NCBI GenBank assembly: GCA_900762945.1
Contig: CAAFIN010000022.1
Location: forward strand, 1 to 7,537
Source of the DNA: Clostridia bacterium
GTDB lineage: Bacteria > Bacillota > Clostridia > Christensenellales > Pumilibacteraceae
Direction of reading: 5' to 3'
DNA: 7,537 nt
The notes under the pieces: generated by a model
What the model was told of the DNA's origin: nothing
The model's input: the letters and a program-made list of their open reading frames with translations, nothing else
Databases searched by the model: none
Translations under genes and position numbers: made by a program
In this document: piece by piece, positions 1-6,661 of the stretch
Layout: each line of letters opens with the position of its first letter
How positions within the stretch are numbered: position 1 is the stretch's first letter

Positions 1-2224
1 GTTGATGCTTTTGTCGCTTATCCTTCCCGTTACCGCTTGCGGCGGCAGCAAAGGACCCGACAAAATCACCGAAGCCGGCTTCGAACTTCCGTACTATAAC
101 GGAATGAGCGAGGACGGGCTTTACGACGCAAGCAACTTTTACCTAAACGAGTTGCGCACTTACGGCGCCGACCCGGGCGCGCTTTACTGCTCGGACGACG
201 ACATAAGGGACACTTACGCCAAGGTAAAAAGAACCGAAATGGGCAAGGATCCGTCGCTCACAGAGGAAGCGTTCGAAGAAAAGAACGGCACCGTGGACGA
301 CTGGGTGGACGAGTACGGCAACACGTTCTACATGGCGGTTACCGGCGGTACCACCGACCTTGCGCAGAGTATCAAGACCGAATATAACACGTTCTGCGGC
401 GCGTACACGCTGTACCGCTCCAAAAATCTTACCGACTGGGAAAAAGCGGGCAAGGTAGGCGGTTTCGCGGTCGCGTTCCACAGTTACGACTGGGTAAGCG
501 GCAATTCGCCGTGGGCGCCCGAACTTATCCGCGACCCGAAGTCCGGAAGATACTTCCTCTTTGCCAGCGCGCAGACCAAGAGCGGCAATGACGGCACGGA
601 CTACTATCCGCACTACGGCACTTACTACAATATGCTGCAGGGGCTTATCGCCATGGCGGATAACCCGCTCGGACCCTACAATATAATTTCCGCGGAAGCG
701 TATTACTCCACGCTCGTAGCCTACGACGAAAACGGCGACCCCGTGATCAACGACAAGGGCGAAGCGCTCGACGAGGACGGCAACGTCGTCACCACCGTCA
801 ACGAAAACGGCGAGCTCCTCGACCGGAACGGCTACCTCATAACGACGAATACCCCCGCGATGCTGTTCGGCAAGCACGTTCAGGCGCTTAAGGATCTTTA
901 TCCCAACCCGACAGGACACTCTACGGCTATATGGGCGGCGATCGACTTCAACCCCGTCATCATGGACAACGGCGATATGTACGTGTATTTCTCGCAGCAT
1001 ATCACCGACCTCAGCGCGGGCAACCACATCTGGGGCGTCAAAATGAAAGACATGATCACCCCGGACTACTCGACGCTTACCTTCATCGCTACGCCTAACG
1101 TAACCAAGATCGTAAAGACGACCGAGGGTCCGTCTGCGAGCATGAGCAACGCCGCGATCGCCAACAAGTACATCACTTTCGGCGTAAATACCGACGGCTC
1201 GCAAATGCTTGACGAAAACGGCAAACTTATCACCGAATTCAACGGCTATCATTATATCAAAGAAGGCAAGACCGAACTCGACGAAGGTTCGATCAACGAG
1301 GGCACCGAGGTTATTCAGCACGGCGACAAGTACTATCTCACGTTCTCGCCGCTCGGCTACGGTTCCCGCAAATACGCCGTTCGTCAGGCGGTGGGCGACA
1401 GCCCATTGGGACCTTTCGAGAAACTCGGCAAGGACTACAACCCGGTCATGGGCGTCAACGAAACCAACGACTATATGGCGGGTACCGGTCACCACAGCTT
1501 CATCAAGGCGGGCGATGAGTTGTTTATTCTCTACCACGCGTTCTACAACCCCATAAACAACCAGCCCAACGGCTCGTTCTTAGGTCGTGCGATCGGCGCG
1601 GACAGAGCGCAGTTCATGTACAACGAAACGCTCGGCTACGATATCCTTTACGGAAACGGACCGACTTACTCGCTCCAGCCGCTTCCCGACGTCGCTACCG
1701 GAAAAACCAACGTGGCGAAGAAAGCGACTATCGTTACCGACGGCGACAGCAACACCGCCAAGTACCTCAACGACGGATTGTTCACCGTTCAGGACTTCAC
1801 GGCGGAGTGGGAGTACAACGCGCCAAACACCAAGAACACCGGTACGACGATCAAGCTCAAGTGGGAAAAACCCGTCAGGATCTCGTCGTTCATTATCTAC
1901 AACTCGCAAAGTTACTACTACGCGTTCGATAAGGTCGATTCCGTGGTGTTCAAACTCGCCGAGAAACCGAGTTGGTACACCGCCTCTGAGTACAACGGCT
2001 ACTGCTATCTGAAAGATATCAAATGCGACCCCTCTCACGTCGACAACGACAACTGGTTCATGCGTCAGGGCGGCGGCGCGCTTGCGTCGTTCAACGAGAT
2101 AACCGTCACCGAAATGACGATTACCATCTCGTCCAAGTACGCTACTATGTCCGAGGACCTTGACACGGAAGATAACTACGCTATCCGCGTTTCCGAGATC
2201 TACGTCACGGGCAAGGAGGCATAA
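1..2224 (+). CDS. GH43-like glycoside hydrolase lipoprotein with C-terminal discoidin-like domain (5' partial)
   Basis: A probable exo-acting glycosidase (arabinofuranosidase, xylosidase or galactanase class; the substrate cannot be read) anchored outside the membrane. Residues are counted from the TTG at base 2. The reading frame is open at the window edge and starts with a hydrophobic stretch and lipobox VTAC (Cys13) but lacks the basic n-region, so the true start is probably just upstream. Residues about 45-560 look like a GH43 five-bladed propeller. Candidate catalytic residues are Asp57 in GADP (base), Asp315 in IDFNP (pKa modulator) and Glu433 in NEGTEV (acid). Family-like motifs are SPWAPEL (171-175), SPLGPF, GTGHHSF and GNGPTYSLQPLP. 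Residues about 568-740 resemble an F5/8 type C (CBM32-like) beta-sandwich. Two insertions stand out: an acidic one after Asp57 and an Asn/Asp-Gly repeat at 241-282. The stop is four bases before the next gene, which implies an operon. The GH43 family call is firm, the catalytic assignments are by motif position only, and the subfamily is not resolved. Confidence 0.85.
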   Translation, partial: LMLLSLILPVTACGGSKGPDKITEAGFELPYYNGMSEDGLYDASNFYLNELRTYGADPGALYCSDDDIRDTYAKVKRTEMGKDPSLTEEAFEEKNGTVDDWVDEYGNTFYMAVTGGTTDLAQSIKTEYNTFCGAYTLYRSKNLTDWEKAGKVGGFAVAFHSYDWVSGNSPWAPELIRDPKSGRYFLFASAQTKSGNDGTDYYPHYGTYYNMLQGLIAMADNPLGPYNIISAEAYYSTLVAYDENGDPVINDKGEALDEDGNVVTTVNENGELLDRNGYLITTNTPAMLFGKHVQALKDLYPNPTGHSTAIWAAIDFNPVIMDNGDMYVYFSQHITDLSAGNHIWGVKMKDMITPDYSTLTFIATPNVTKIVKTTEGPSASMSNAAIANKYITFGVNTDGSQMLDENGKLITEFNGYHYIKEGKTELDEGSINEGTEVIQHGDKYYLTFSPLGYGSRKYAVRQAVGDSPLGPFEKLGKDYNPVMGVNETNDYMAGTGHHSFIKAGDELFILYHAFYNPINNQPNGSFLGRAIGADRAQFMYNETLGYDILYGNGPTYSLQPLPDVATGKTNVAKKATIVTDGDSNTAKYLNDGLFTVQDFTAEWEYNAPNTKNTGTTIKLKWEKPVRISSFIIYNSQSYYYAFDKVDSVVFKLAEKPSWYTASEYNGYCYLKDIKCDPSHVDNDNWFMRQGGGALASFNEITVTEMTITISSKYATMSEDLDTEDNYAIRVSEIYVTGKEA
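722..847 (+). repeat. DENG-type micro-repeat insertion inside the GH43 propeller
   Basis: This codes residues 241-282 of the GH43 protein. About five short units of 8-10 residues share a turn of the form (D/N)-(E/K/D/R)-(N/D/-)-G followed by hydrophobic residues: DENGDPVI, NDKGEALD, EDGNVVTT, NENGELLD and RNGYLITT. A lone related unit, LDENGKLITE, lies downstream at residues 403-412. The pattern suggests a run of short beta-hairpins projecting from a propeller loop. It sits between the second and third blade-like regions, just before the stretch holding candidate Asp315. Function is not known; metal or glycan contact is conceivable because of the acidic Asn/Asp/Gly content. Confidence 0.6.
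2213..2219 (+). promoter_or_regulatory. Ribosome binding site of the large lipoprotein gene
   Basis: AAGGAGG, a near-perfect Shine-Dalgarno, ends nine bases before the ATG at 2229. It overlaps the last codons of the GH43 gene (stop at 2222-2224). This fixes the start at 2229 rather than the earlier in-frame ATG at 2160, and it suggests translational coupling of the two genes. Confidence 0.85.
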
Positions 2225-2228
2225 CAGT

Positions 2229-5200
2229 ATGAAAAAGAAATTCAAGTTCGGCATAATCGCGGCGCTTGTGTTCGCGCTTTGCGCGTTCGTATTCGCGGCT
2301 TGCTCCGGCAAAACCCCGGGAGTAATCGACGCGGACGTGCCCGGTTACGATCATAACACCAAAGCGGCTTTCGGCGAGCTTCCCGACGAGAACGTTCTCA
2401 TCGACGGCGACCTCACCGAGGATATGTGGAAAAACCTCGACTACTACGAGCAGTACGATACCGACCGTCCGGGTCTTAGTTACAAAATGACCTCGCACTT
2501 TTCGGAGAAAGGCTTGTACGTCGGCGCGGTTTCCACCGATAACAGAGTTACCTGGGGCGCGAAAAACTACTTCTGGAACAACCGCAACACGCAGTTCAGA
2601 ATAAATATCGCTACTGCTTCGGTTACTGCTTTCTCCACGACCAACGTCAAAGAAATCCTTATCGACAGCAACAACGTGTACCCCGGCAACGTCCGACTCA
2701 ATGCCAAGAGCAAAGTGCTCGGCGGCGCGGTCAACAGCGGCAATACTCAAGGCCTTTCCGTCGAAATGTTCATCACATGGAAAGAACTCGGCATCGACGT
2801 CAGCGAAGGGCTGCCCGATTACGTTCAGATGTACGTTCGTTACGTCTACGTCGTCAACAACAGCGGCAAACTCTCCGACGGCACGTTCGGCTATAACCCC
2901 GGCATTATGTATGACTACGCGCGTTACGGCGCTAACGGTTATCTTGCCAAGGATCGCGACGGAGCGGTAGTGGGCGACACGCCCAACGGCTACGCCAAGT
3001 CCGCCGGCTGGGACGTTTCGAAAGAAGCCGAAGGCAGAGTTGCCAGTATCAACACCCAGTGGCAGGGTATTTTCTTCAAGCAGAACGCGGCTACCGACTT
3101 CGTTATGCAGACGAAAATCAAGCCCGAGGGCAGACTGACGACCAACATCGGCTCGAAAGCGGGTCTGTTCACTTACACCAACAATACTTATTACCGCGCG
3201 ATTTGTCTGGATACGGACAACGCTACGGGCGGCAACGTTTCCGGCAGCAAAATACTTACCGACAAAATGTTCGCCGTCACGCACTATCCCGACAGCGCTT
3301 ACGACCTTAAGCCGCTGGTTGAGGTCGGTACCCGCCTCGATTACGCGGACGGGCAGGAGTACGCCGAACTCAAACTGATCAAGAAAGGCTCGACGTTCTA
3401 CTATATCGTCAACGGCAAACTGTCCTACGCCGAAACGCAGGACTACATGGGCGGCGCCGTGTACGCGGGACTTTACTCGCTCTACGGCAAGCACGTCTTT
3501 ACCGACTATTCTTATACTAACTACGACGGCAACGAAGCCGGCATCGACGCGGAAATCGCCAAGTACGCTTATACAGTCAATATACCGGTAACCGCGGCGT
3601 ACAAGGGCGGCTACGTCAGCGCCGACAAGATCGCGATTGCTAAGGACGCGACCGACAGACAGGTTAAACTCACGTTCGTTTCGAGATCCGGCTATCGCCT
3701 TACCGACGTCAAGAACAACGGCGTAAGTATTTTCGAGGCGCTCAAAGCGACTTCCGAGGGCAATACCGCGACCATTTCCGATATCGACGGCAACGTCGCG
3801 ATCACCGCGGACTTCACCGAAATCCCCGCCGAGAACAAGGCTTCGCTTCACGGCAGTCTGCGCGGCACGGACGGCACGCTCCTAGACGCGGCGCAGATCA
3901 AGGTTCAGGCGCTTGACGGCGAGAACAATCCCGTAGCGCTTTACTACCTCGAGGGCACCTCGTCCTCCAGCGCGGAGTACTGGTTTAACCTCTACAAGGG
4001 CTTTAAGTACCGCCTTACCGTCACTTGCGTAGGCTACCACGAACTCGTTTACACCACCGACGTTATCAACGACGATATGGTCGAACTCAACCTCGTTTCC
4101 GACTGCAACATCGTCGGCGGCGAAGTAAACAACGTCAACGGCGTTACGGTTTCGTCCAACCCGTCCGCGTGGGATCTCAGCCGCGAAGCGGAAGGCATCG
4201 CGCAGATCCACGCCAACACGCCTAACGGCAATACCGTGTACTTCACCGGCAAAGCGGACACCCGCCTCGTCGCGGAAACCACGATAAGAAACGTCACGAA
4301 CACCGAAATCTACAGCGACTACGAGAAAGACCCCGCGGCGGGCTTCCGTTTCACCGACGGCAGTAACGCGATCTTTATCGGCTTGTGGCAGAACGGCTTG
4401 CGTATTCTTCCCACTATGGGAGAATGGTCGCCGATCGGCGTAAACGGCGTAGTGCCGTACAAGACCGTTAACGAGATCAACAAGGACGTCACGCTCAAAG
4501 TCATCAGAGTAGACAATCAGTTCTACTGCTATATCGACGGCAAGCACGTCTACACCTACACGACCAACGTGTTCAACTCGGCGGGCAGAGGAGTTACGGC
4601 TACCGCGGTAGGCTTTACGTTCACCACCAGTTACCCGCTGACCATGAACTTCACGAATTACCGTCTCGATACCGGTTCGGACGCCGACGCTGAAATCCGC
4701 GCAAACGTTTACAGCAAGATTAACGTCACCGGTGCCGGCGTGACGATCGGCGGCATCGACTCTACCGGTTACGCCGCTCAGGGCGCCGAACTTACGGCAA
4801 CCGCTTCCGTAGCGGCTGGCGAAGCGTATATCGTCAAAGTCGCGGGAGCAAACGGCGTAGTCAAGAGTTATATCCTTAATTCCGGCAACAAATCCGTCAC
4901 GTTCACCGCACTCGAAGAAAGCGCTACGAATATCACCGTCGAGAAATCGACTGCCGTCAAGACCGTAAGCGGCGTAATCAAGACTGCGGACGGCAAGCCC
5001 GTCGGAAAAGCGAGCGCAACGCTCACGTTCGACGGCGGCAAAGGTTCTATGGCGGTTGCGATCGGCGCGGACGGCGCGGTTTCCACCGAACTGCCCGCGG
5101 GCGACTACAAACTCGTAGTTTCGCTCGACGGCTACAATTCGACGGCTATCGAATTCACGGTAGGGGACAACGCGGTCGCGCTCGGCGATATCACGCTCGC

Positions 5201-6437
5201 GCCCGGCACTATCGGCGGCTCGACCACCGTCAACAGAGTGACTTACCATTCGCAGACCGATTACTTCACCGAAGAGAACGGTCAGTGGCACGCGGCGGGC
5301 AAACTCGCCAACCAGTACTCGCTGTACTACAACGACTTCGCGGCGGAAGAGTACGCGGCTACTATCAAAACTCGTATCAGCACCAAGACCGGCAACGCTT
5401 ACTACGCTAACGACTTCGTTCAGGGCTTCACCGTCGTCGACGGCACAAGAAAACTGCATATTGCGTTCCTCGGTCAGGGCTTCCGCGTAATGTTCGGCGG
5501 TTGGAACACCGAGAACATGATCGAAACCTACGGCACCGGTTGGTCGTTCCTCGAAGATAATATGAACAATGCGAACGGCTACGTCGACGTAGTCGCTACG
5601 CTCGTAAGAAAAGGCAGCACGCTGTACATGTTCGTCGGCGGCGAAACAGCGGGCGCGGCGCGCGACATGAAACTGTATCTTATCGTCGACGCGAAAGAGG
5701 GCGTAATACCGGTTTCCGTCAACGGCGCTAACCACGTCATAACAAGTGGCACGGTCGGCAGAGTAAACGCTATGAACGCGCTTCTCGAAAAGGCCATCGC
5801 TACCGGTCAGAAGAACGGTTTGGGCTATTCGATCCACATGAACGCCGCGGTTTCCACCAATGTAAACTACTCCATGATCTACGACGCGGTAGTCAAGACC
5901 GACGCGGCTTCGATCGACGCCGGCTTGTCTATGAACATCGAAGAGAATATCGGAGCGGGCGGCTCCGTCGCTTACTCCGGCGCGGGCTATATCGAGGTCG
6001 ACGGTGCTAAGAAGTACGGCTTCGGCAAGGAAATTACGATCACCGTTACTCCCGATACCGAAAAGAAAGTCGCTTCGTTCAAGGTCAACGGCAAGGCTGT
6101 CGATTACAGAACCGAAAACGGCAAAGCGATCGCTACCGTTACCGCCAGCGGCTTGCTCAGCGTGGAAGTCACCTTTGCGGATATGACTTACGGCGCGGTA
6201 CTTACCGGATTCAGCGCTTCGAATATGAATAATCTCGGCAGCGTTACCGCCACCGACGGCACTCGCACGATTACGCTCGAATACGTCAAGGGCGATAAAA
6301 ACACCGTTACGATTCAGATTCCGAAAGGCGCTTGGACGGTCACCGTGCATCATAAAAACGGAAACACGCTCGGCACCGCTACCGTTACGATTACCGGTAC
6401 GGAAACCGAAACGCCTTCGTTTGCGATCGTAAAGTAA
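2229..6437 (+). CDS. Large multidomain carbohydrate-binding lipoprotein with a triplicated three-domain module
   Basis: A 1402-residue surface lipoprotein with no catalytic domain that I recognise; a glycan-binding or scaffold role is inferred. The start is chosen from the strong AAGGAGG and the textbook signal peptide MKKKFKFGIIAALVFALCAF, with lipobox FAAC and lipidated Cys25. Residues about 45-245 resemble a CBM9-like/DOMON domain; IDGDLTEDMW at 58-67 is the typical opening strand. Three modules follow at residues about 247-627, 628-994 and 995-1402. Each has a concanavalin-like sandwich (signature blocks ELKLIKKGSTFYYIVNGK, TLKVIRVDNQFYCYIDGK, VATLVRKGSTLYMFVGGE), then an InlB/bacterial-repeat-like domain, then a carboxypeptidase-regulatory-like Ig fold (for example SGVIKTADGKPVGKA at 914-928). 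The protein ends at a module boundary, with no sortase motif or C-terminal membrane helix, so anchoring is by the N-terminal lipid. It lies four bases after the GH43 gene and is followed by a terminator. C-ending codons dominate, as in the GH43 gene. The lipoprotein and modular calls are firm; individual domain names are by eye. Confidence 0.85.
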   Translation: MKKKFKFGIIAALVFALCAFVFAACSGKTPGVIDADVPGYDHNTKAAFGELPDENVLIDGDLTEDMWKNLDYYEQYDTDRPGLSYKMTSHFSEKGLYVGAVSTDNRVTWGAKNYFWNNRNTQFRINIATASVTAFSTTNVKEILIDSNNVYPGNVRLNAKSKVLGGAVNSGNTQGLSVEMFITWKELGIDVSEGLPDYVQMYVRYVYVVNNSGKLSDGTFGYNPGIMYDYARYGANGYLAKDRDGAVVGDTPNGYAKSAGWDVSKEAEGRVASINTQWQGIFFKQNAATDFVMQTKIKPEGRLTTNIGSKAGLFTYTNNTYYRAICLDTDNATGGNVSGSKILTDKMFAVTHYPDSAYDLKPLVEVGTRLDYADGQEYAELKLIKKGSTFYYIVNGKLSYAETQDYMGGAVYAGLYSLYGKHVFTDYSYTNYDGNEAGIDAEIAKYAYTVNIPVTAAYKGGYVSADKIAIAKDATDRQVKLTFVSRSGYRLTDVKNNGVSIFEALKATSEGNTATISDIDGNVAITADFTEIPAENKASLHGSLRGTDGTLLDAAQIKVQALDGENNPVALYYLEGTSSSSAEYWFNLYKGFKYRLTVTCVGYHELVYTTDVINDDMVELNLVSDCNIVGGEVNNVNGVTVSSNPSAWDLSREAEGIAQIHANTPNGNTVYFTGKADTRLVAETTIRNVTNTEIYSDYEKDPAAGFRFTDGSNAIFIGLWQNGLRILPTMGEWSPIGVNGVVPYKTVNEINKDVTLKVIRVDNQFYCYIDGKHVYTYTTNVFNSAGRGVTATAVGFTFTTSYPLTMNFTNYRLDTGSDADAEIRANVYSKINVTGAGVTIGGIDSTGYAAQGAELTATASVAAGEAYIVKVAGANGVVKSYILNSGNKSVTFTALEESATNITVEKSTAVKTVSGVIKTADGKPVGKASATLTFDGGKGSMAVAIGADGAVSTELPAGDYKLVVSLDGYNSTAIEFTVGDNAVALGDITLAPGTIGGSTTVNRVTYHSQTDYFTEENGQWHAAGKLANQYSLYYNDFAAEEYAATIKTRISTKTGNAYYANDFVQGFTVVDGTRKLHIAFLGQGFRVMFGGWNTENMIETYGTGWSFLEDNMNNANGYVDVVATLVRKGSTLYMFVGGETAGAARDMKLYLIVDAKEGVIPVSVNGANHVITSGTVGRVNAMNALLEKAIATGQKNGLGYSIHMNAAVSTNVNYSMIYDAVVKTDAASIDAGLSMNIEENIGAGGSVAYSGAGYIEVDGAKKYGFGKEITITVTPDTEKKVASFKVNGKAVDYRTENGKAIATVTASGLLSVEVTFADMTYGAVLTGFSASNMNNLGSVTATDGTRTITLEYVKGDKNTVTIQIPKGAWTVTVHHKNGNTLGTATVTITGTETETPSFAIVK
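2967..4109 (+). repeat. Protein module 1 of 3 in the large lipoprotein
   Basis: Residues about 247-627. The module opens with a linker and the block WDVSKEAEG at 261, which is matched by WDLSREAEG at 648 in module 2. The concanavalin-like part runs to about residue 435 and contains KGSTFYYIVNGK at 386-397. A short acidic linker (IDAEI at 439-443) leads to an InlB/bacterial-repeat-like domain at about 448-533. A carboxypeptidase-regulatory-like domain follows at about 537-625 and contains the GY(H/N)-type turn TCVGYHEL. The match to the other modules is seen at protein level. The DNA has diverged, so the duplication is old. Confidence 0.65.
4110..5210 (+). repeat. Protein module 2 of 3 in the large lipoprotein
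   Basis: Residues about 628-994. The entry linker IVGGEVNNVNGVT resembles TIGGSTTVNRVT at the start of module 3, which fixes both boundaries. The concanavalin-like part contains WDLSREAEG at 648 and VIRVDNQFYCYIDGK at 758-772. The linker ADAEI (819-823) corresponds to IDAEI of module 1. The InlB-like part is about 828-907. The carboxypeptidase-regulatory-like part (about 911-992) is the clearest copy, with LPAGDYKLVVSLDGY near its end. Confidence 0.65.
5211..6434 (+). repeat. Protein module 3 of 3 in the large lipoprotein
   Basis: Residues about 995-1402. The W-D-(V/L)-S block is replaced by TDYFTEENGQW (1010-1020), so the Trp is not conserved at that point. The strand block VATLVRKGSTLYMFVGGE is at 1122-1139. 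This copy has an extra, probably helical, stretch (AMNALLEKAIATGQKNGL) near the end of its concanavalin-like part. The InlB-like part at about 1232-1317 is a good bacterial-repeat match (GFGKEITITVTPDTEKKVAS). The last domain (about 1322-1402, IPKGAWTVTVHHKNGNT) is a shorter carboxypeptidase-regulatory-like copy ending at the stop codon. Confidence 0.6.
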
Positions 6438-6477
6438 AAAATTCAACTGCGGCACGCTACGGTATGCCATAACCACG

Positions 6478-6514
6478 AAAAAAAGTCGCGAGGCGAAAAC
6501 CCCGCGACTTTTTT
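6478..6514 (+). terminator. Rho-independent terminator after the lipoprotein gene (symmetric, possibly bidirectional)
   Basis: GTCGCG-A-GG and CC-C-CGCGAC form a stem with one A/C mismatch around a CGAAAA loop (6485-6508). Seven A residues precede it and six T residues follow it. The A/T flanks extend the stem and also give a T-tract on the minus strand, so it could stop transcription from either side. It begins about 40 bases after the lipoprotein stop codon and closes the GH43-lipoprotein operon. Confidence 0.9.
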
Positions 6515-6540
6515 CGCGCCTTAGTGCGGGGAATGACGTA

Positions 6541-6559
6541 TTATATAAGGATAATATAA
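6541..6559. repeat. AT-rich inverted repeat upstream of the radical SAM promoter
   Basis: TTATAT-N7-ATATAA is a perfect 6-base inverted repeat in an AT island within GC-rich DNA. An overlapping alternative is TATTAT-N6-ATAATA at 6539-6556. It lies 16 bases upstream of the -35 box of the following promoter. It may be an operator, an UP-like element or a second -10 region; sequence alone does not decide. Confidence 0.4.
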
Positions 6560-6574
6560 CTCTACCGTATGCGG

Positions 6575-6603
6575 TTGACAAAAGCCGCGGGCGAGCGTAT
6601 AAT
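6575..6603 (+). promoter_or_regulatory. Consensus sigma-A/sigma-70 promoter of the radical SAM gene
   Basis: TTGACA at 6575-6580 and TATAAT at 6598-6603 are separated by exactly 17 bases, a perfect match to consensus. Transcription should begin near 6610, giving a leader of about 52 bases before the ATG at 6662. This rules out the in-frame ATG at 6569, which lies upstream of the predicted transcript start. It makes the ATG at 6611 unlikely because it would be leaderless with no ribosome binding site. Confidence 0.85.
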
Positions 6604-6647
6604 CTATCCTATGCAAGGCAGAGGAAATCGCCTTACCAAACGACGAC

Positions 6648-6653
6648 GAGGAA
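6648..6653 (+). promoter_or_regulatory. Ribosome binding site of the radical SAM gene
   Basis: GAGGAA ends eight bases before the ATG at 6662. It selects this start over the two upstream in-frame ATG codons, and the protein then begins directly with the conserved Cys-rich N-terminus MKCYACPRKCG. Confidence 0.7.
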
Positions 6654-6661
6654 CGAAAGCA

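Noticed and set aside
143..1537. 464-codon open frame on the minus strand over the GH43 gene
   Set aside because: The + strand frame has clear GH43 motifs. The antisense frame has only biased composition.
2160..2228. Upstream in-frame start for the large lipoprotein (ATG at 2160)
   Set aside because: It would add 23 Arg/Ser/Thr-rich residues before a perfect signal peptide and would overlap the GH43 gene. The AAGGAGG at 2213-2219 serves the ATG at 2229.
2205..3851. 548-codon open frame on the minus strand
   Set aside because: Same cause: a shadow of codon bias in the real + strand gene, with Val/Asp/Arg-rich composition and no family resemblance.
2967..6434. Recent DNA-level tandem duplication
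   Set aside because: The three modules match only as protein patterns. No long identical DNA runs are apparent by eye, so the duplication is old and not an assembly artefact.
3882..6581. 899-codon open frame on the minus strand, antisense to the large lipoprotein gene
   Set aside because: Its translation is rich in Arg, Val, Asp and Gly with no recognisable domain or signal, and it has no ribosome binding site. It mirrors the C-ending codon bias of the real gene, which removes stop codons from the opposite strand.
6615..6634. Small hairpin AAGGC-N10-GCCTT in the leader of the radical SAM gene
   Set aside because: Only five pairs with a ten-base loop, with no sign of a riboswitch or attenuator. 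This is likely chance.
6569..6661. Upstream in-frame starts for the radical SAM gene (ATG at 6569 and 6611)
   Set aside because: The first lies before the predicted transcript start and inside the promoter. The second would be leaderless. Neither adds residues typical of the family.
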